Below, in pieces: positions 61,049-64,000 of a stretch of 64,000 bases of DNA. The notes below the pieces were generated by a model. That model worked only from the letters and a program-made list of their open reading frames with translations, was not told the origin of the DNA and made no database searches. The translations under genes were made by a program, and so were the position numbers. This DNA is from Cristatella mucedo (Eukaryota; Bryozoa; Phylactolaemata; Cristatellidae): assembly GCA_009760855.2 (NCBI GenBank), contig WPIO01000120.1, positions 436,001 to 500,000 on the forward strand, given 5' to 3'. Position 1 is the stretch's first letter. Each line of letters opens with the position of its first letter.

Positions 61049-61321
61049 TGTGTGCGCCTGCGGCTTCTGCTGCTGTAATTAGAGCAGCACCTTTACACTA
61101 ATGTACTTGCCTCACCTGTGGCCAACATTTAAGCCGTCGACACACCTCAGCGTCAGGCCACGAATGCATGTTATATTTCTTGTAGTCTGCTGTAATTCGT
61201 GAAGCTCTCGTATATGTACGCGTTGAGAGTAATAAAGTTTGACTCTCCCCCCTTCGGATCTCCTGCCCTGTCTCCGTGAGACTCCCACAAGACGAGCAGC
61301 CGCCGGAGCGACTGTTATACA
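61049..61321 (+). mobile_element. Solo LTR of the small LTR element family
   Basis: 273 bp matching 18390-18651: CTTCTGCTG-CTGTAATTAG, TTGCCTCACCTGTGGCCAA, GAGAGTAATAAAG with poly(A) signal near 61231, CTGTCTCCGTGAGACTCC and end TGTTATACA. No second LTR is nearby. Confidence 0.8.
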
Positions 61322-61554
61322 ACACAAACTCTTCCGAATGCCGGAATTCCATAACGACAGTCTTGACCCTGACGTCGTACTACTGCAGCACGGCAAGATA
61401 TGAGTGGCAAGCAGCACAGCCACCAGGACATCACATGTACTGTCAGAATACAACGATCAGTTGTTTGTGACCCTAGGCTTGTTCTCGAAGTTTGTCTTTC
61501 GCTCGAGCCACGGAAGCTGAATATTCGGGGCTTGGCCAGAAGGCTTACTTTTAT

Positions 61555-61555
<1 letters not shown>

Positions 61556-61597
<42 letters not shown>

Positions 61598-61642
61598 CTC
61601 CCTCCCTCTCTACATCTCTCTCTCTCTCCCTCTCTCTCTACA

Positions 61643-61673
<31 letters not shown>

Positions 61674-61704
61674 ACCTCTCTCTCTCTCTCCTTCTCTCTC
61701 TACC
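61556..61704. repeat. (TC)n-rich microsatellite with TATC interruptions
   Basis: About 150 bases of CT with interspersed CTAT and CTAC units. Confidence 0.95.
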
Positions 61705-62604
61705 TTTTTAAACTCAGCCGTAGTTGTTATTCTCTCGGACGTCTACCCCGTCCTAGCTCTCATTGACATTGCGACTTTATTCCAACTCGTTCTTATGGTT
61801 GCGTGTGTCCTCATCCTAACTTCTAGGTGAATCCAAAGTACAAACTCGTTCAGTCTTTCCAATTCCTTTGCCCTTGGTTTCTCCGCAATCTCGGCTCAAG
61901 GTATTCTAGCTCCTGCAGTTTACCCAGACTGCGATTGCCGGGCGATTCATTGACTGCGTTGACTGTTCTACTAAGCTCTTCTCCAGTTCCAGCTAGCTAG
62001 CCTCTCTCGCTTTACCTAGCTGTCAAGTCGGATGAAACTACCAAGAAAACTTCATCGTGAACAATCCTCTTAGCAATTTCATTACGCAGGATTATTTTAG
62101 CCATCGAGAAGGTTTCACTGTCGAATCAACTGCGTTGATTCGCTTCCGTTAAACTCCCCAACTCCTCCAGCGGATTATCCGGTGGCCAGGTCCACACCAT
62201 GGACTCACTATCCTAACTCTGCGCCTAGCCTGCATCCACGATCGGTCGATGATCCCCTTGTGGCTGCCTCTCGTGACGAGCTGGTCCTCCTCCTGTGCAT
62301 GGTTTTCACGTGCTGCAAGTCACATCTCAGCGACGCCTCCTTCTAAACAGACGCCGCAGCATATCTTTTAAATCGTGTTGCCGTTGCGATATCAGATAAT
62401 AATCAACTCAAAATGGGGTGCGTCTAGCAGGTTCAAGAGGCAAAATAAACATATGTATGCACAAGTATATTGTATGCACTGACGTATATTTAAAATCCTA
62501 ATTCCTATCTCCTTTTCCATGACAGCACCTCTACCGTGTAATAACGGCATAGTCCTCTTTCTTAGCAGTTCCATGCTCTACAATACTGAAACAACTGACT
62601 GCCA
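61705..62604. other. No gene recognised
   Basis: C+T-rich and unassigned. No ORF with a motif on either strand. Confidence 0.5.
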
Positions 62605-62852
<248 letters not shown>

Positions 62853-62853
<1 letters not shown>

Positions 62854-63544
62854 CTCAAGCCTTGAGCCCGCGGCGCGGATGCCTCTGCAATCCCGGCAAA
62901 AGGACAATATCGGAAGAAACTACCGTCGACTTCATAATAACGACCAATGGGGACCGAATACATCAGGTGTAATAATTACCTATTCAGTTATACTCCGGCT
63001 TTCGAAACAGATACCTATAATACTCTGGCATTTGAACTAACGAGTTTTACTCCTTGGGCAATGGCTGGTGGTGAACGCTTGTATCTCTCTGTGGCTATGA
63101 AATGTGGCAGGTCAACCGTATTATCATGGAAATGCTAAATTAAGATATTCGCGAACTGTATTGCTGGCTGGCGACTGGCGCCTTTACAGAAACTGTATTT
63201 ATGCAAGAAGAATCTGCAGAGTTTGCGACTCGCTAGACGCACTTCGCGGTTGTGCAAGTGTAAGCGTAAATGTCACATGACTGAAAGAACTGGCTAAACG
63301 TTACAAATAAATACTGCGTTGGTTTTTAGTTTCACTTTTGTACTGCGTCGCCTTCTTCCCACTGAAGGAGCAGCTCTGCTTTTTTTTTAGAGTTCTGTAT
63401 GCACAGTTCCCGTGCCAAGATTCGCTTTTGGCGCGATAGGCTTGCTTTGCTGTTCTCTACTGTTCTTGGCGTTGTGACGTAGATAGGTGATTCAGAGATC
63501 ACAGATGGGGCGTGTGGTCTTATTACGGGCCGACAATCGGATGC
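62853..63544. other. No gene recognised
   Basis: Only small ORFs without motifs. Unassigned. Confidence 0.5.
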
Positions 63545-63905
63545 TGCACCCTGGCCCGTCTTTGAGCTACATAAGGTTGCTAAAATTCGGGCTTGCTTGG
63601 AGCAGAGATTATAAATCCAAATTAGTTCAGGCATTGATCCTGTCTCGACTCTTGTAACTCGACTTCTGTAACTTGCCGGTCTACCGGTCTGTGCAATCGC
63701 TCACTTACAGTTGCGGCATAACTCTGCAGCTAGGCTTGTCTGTATCAAGCATCGCTGTTGCCGCACTACACCGCTTCTAGCCGACCTACACTGGCTACCA
63801 GTAAAGCAGCGTATCGACTTCAAGGTTCTGTCACTCGCGTATAGGTCCATTCATTCTCCGGCTCCAGCGTACCACTCAGGGCTACTCCCCCACCGGTATG
63901 CTCTC
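63545..63905 (+). mobile_element. LINE C-terminal fragment, second subfamily
   Basis: Plus-strand text reads KIRACLEQRL, then LQLRHNSAARLVCIKHRCC and LADLHWLPVKQRIDFKVLSL, AYRSIHSPAPAYHSGLLP. This is the region after the reverse transcriptase of L2/CR1-like elements, with stops. It differs enough from the main family to be another subfamily. It may continue beyond the window. Confidence 0.8.
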
Positions 63906-64000
63906 CGCGGAAAGGGCTTGGCTTTTTTCAGAATGGAGGCCCGGGCGAGCGGACCGGAAGGTAGTAGCAAGCGGCAGGGGAGCTGTGACGGGGATGCCGG

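Overview
The window is animal (metazoan) nuclear DNA. It has spliced genes with GT-AG introns, a Cys-loop receptor, L2/CR1-like non-LTR retrotransposons, tRNA-derived SINEs and long dinucleotide microsatellites. I cannot name the phylum; an invertebrate with a repeat-rich, roughly 40% GC genome fits best. Only two protein-coding host genes and one tRNA gene are well supported. Most of the rest is transposon sequence, much of it nested and decayed.

Layout. (1) 1-8293, plus strand: the 3' part of a nicotinic-type Cys-loop receptor subunit gene. Exons for the start of the ligand-binding domain, the Cys-loop, M1, M2, M3 and M4 are readable. The exons for about 90 residues between the first one and the Cys-loop were not found. 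(2) 8653-16000: two copies of a segment carrying an L2-like LINE. Between them lie a TGT...ACA repeat, an AG...CT palindrome and a decayed AT-rich Polinton/Maverick fragment with integrase and adenain-like protease remnants. (3) 16958-25975: three copies of a non-coding TGTA...TTACA repeat, LTR-like with 4-bp target duplications. One copy holds two younger insertions, including a small LTR element with its own degenerate ORFs. Two copies face each other as a large inverted repeat. (4) 26460-29660: a decayed tandem array with a monomer near 165 bp. (5) 31583-58928, minus strand: a complete 16-exon ELP3 gene, recovered by joining 16 phase-consistent exons into a 549-codon frame. Its introns hold LINEs, SINEs, a Tc1 relic split by a hAT MITE, microsatellites, an antisense tRNA-Pro(CGG) gene and a miRNA-sized hairpin. 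(6) 59000-64000: GC-rich local duplications, a solo copy of the small LTR, long microsatellites and a LINE 3' fragment.

How parts work together. ELP3 is the catalytic subunit of Elongator, a tRNA wobble-uridine modifying enzyme, and a tRNA gene sits in its intron on the other strand. The commonest SINE shares its 3' tail (GCGCCT...AGAGAT-AAGTTCTCT--GGGCGCT-TA) with the resident LINE, which indicates LINE/SINE parasitism. Several insertions have clear target duplications, so the order of nesting can be read.
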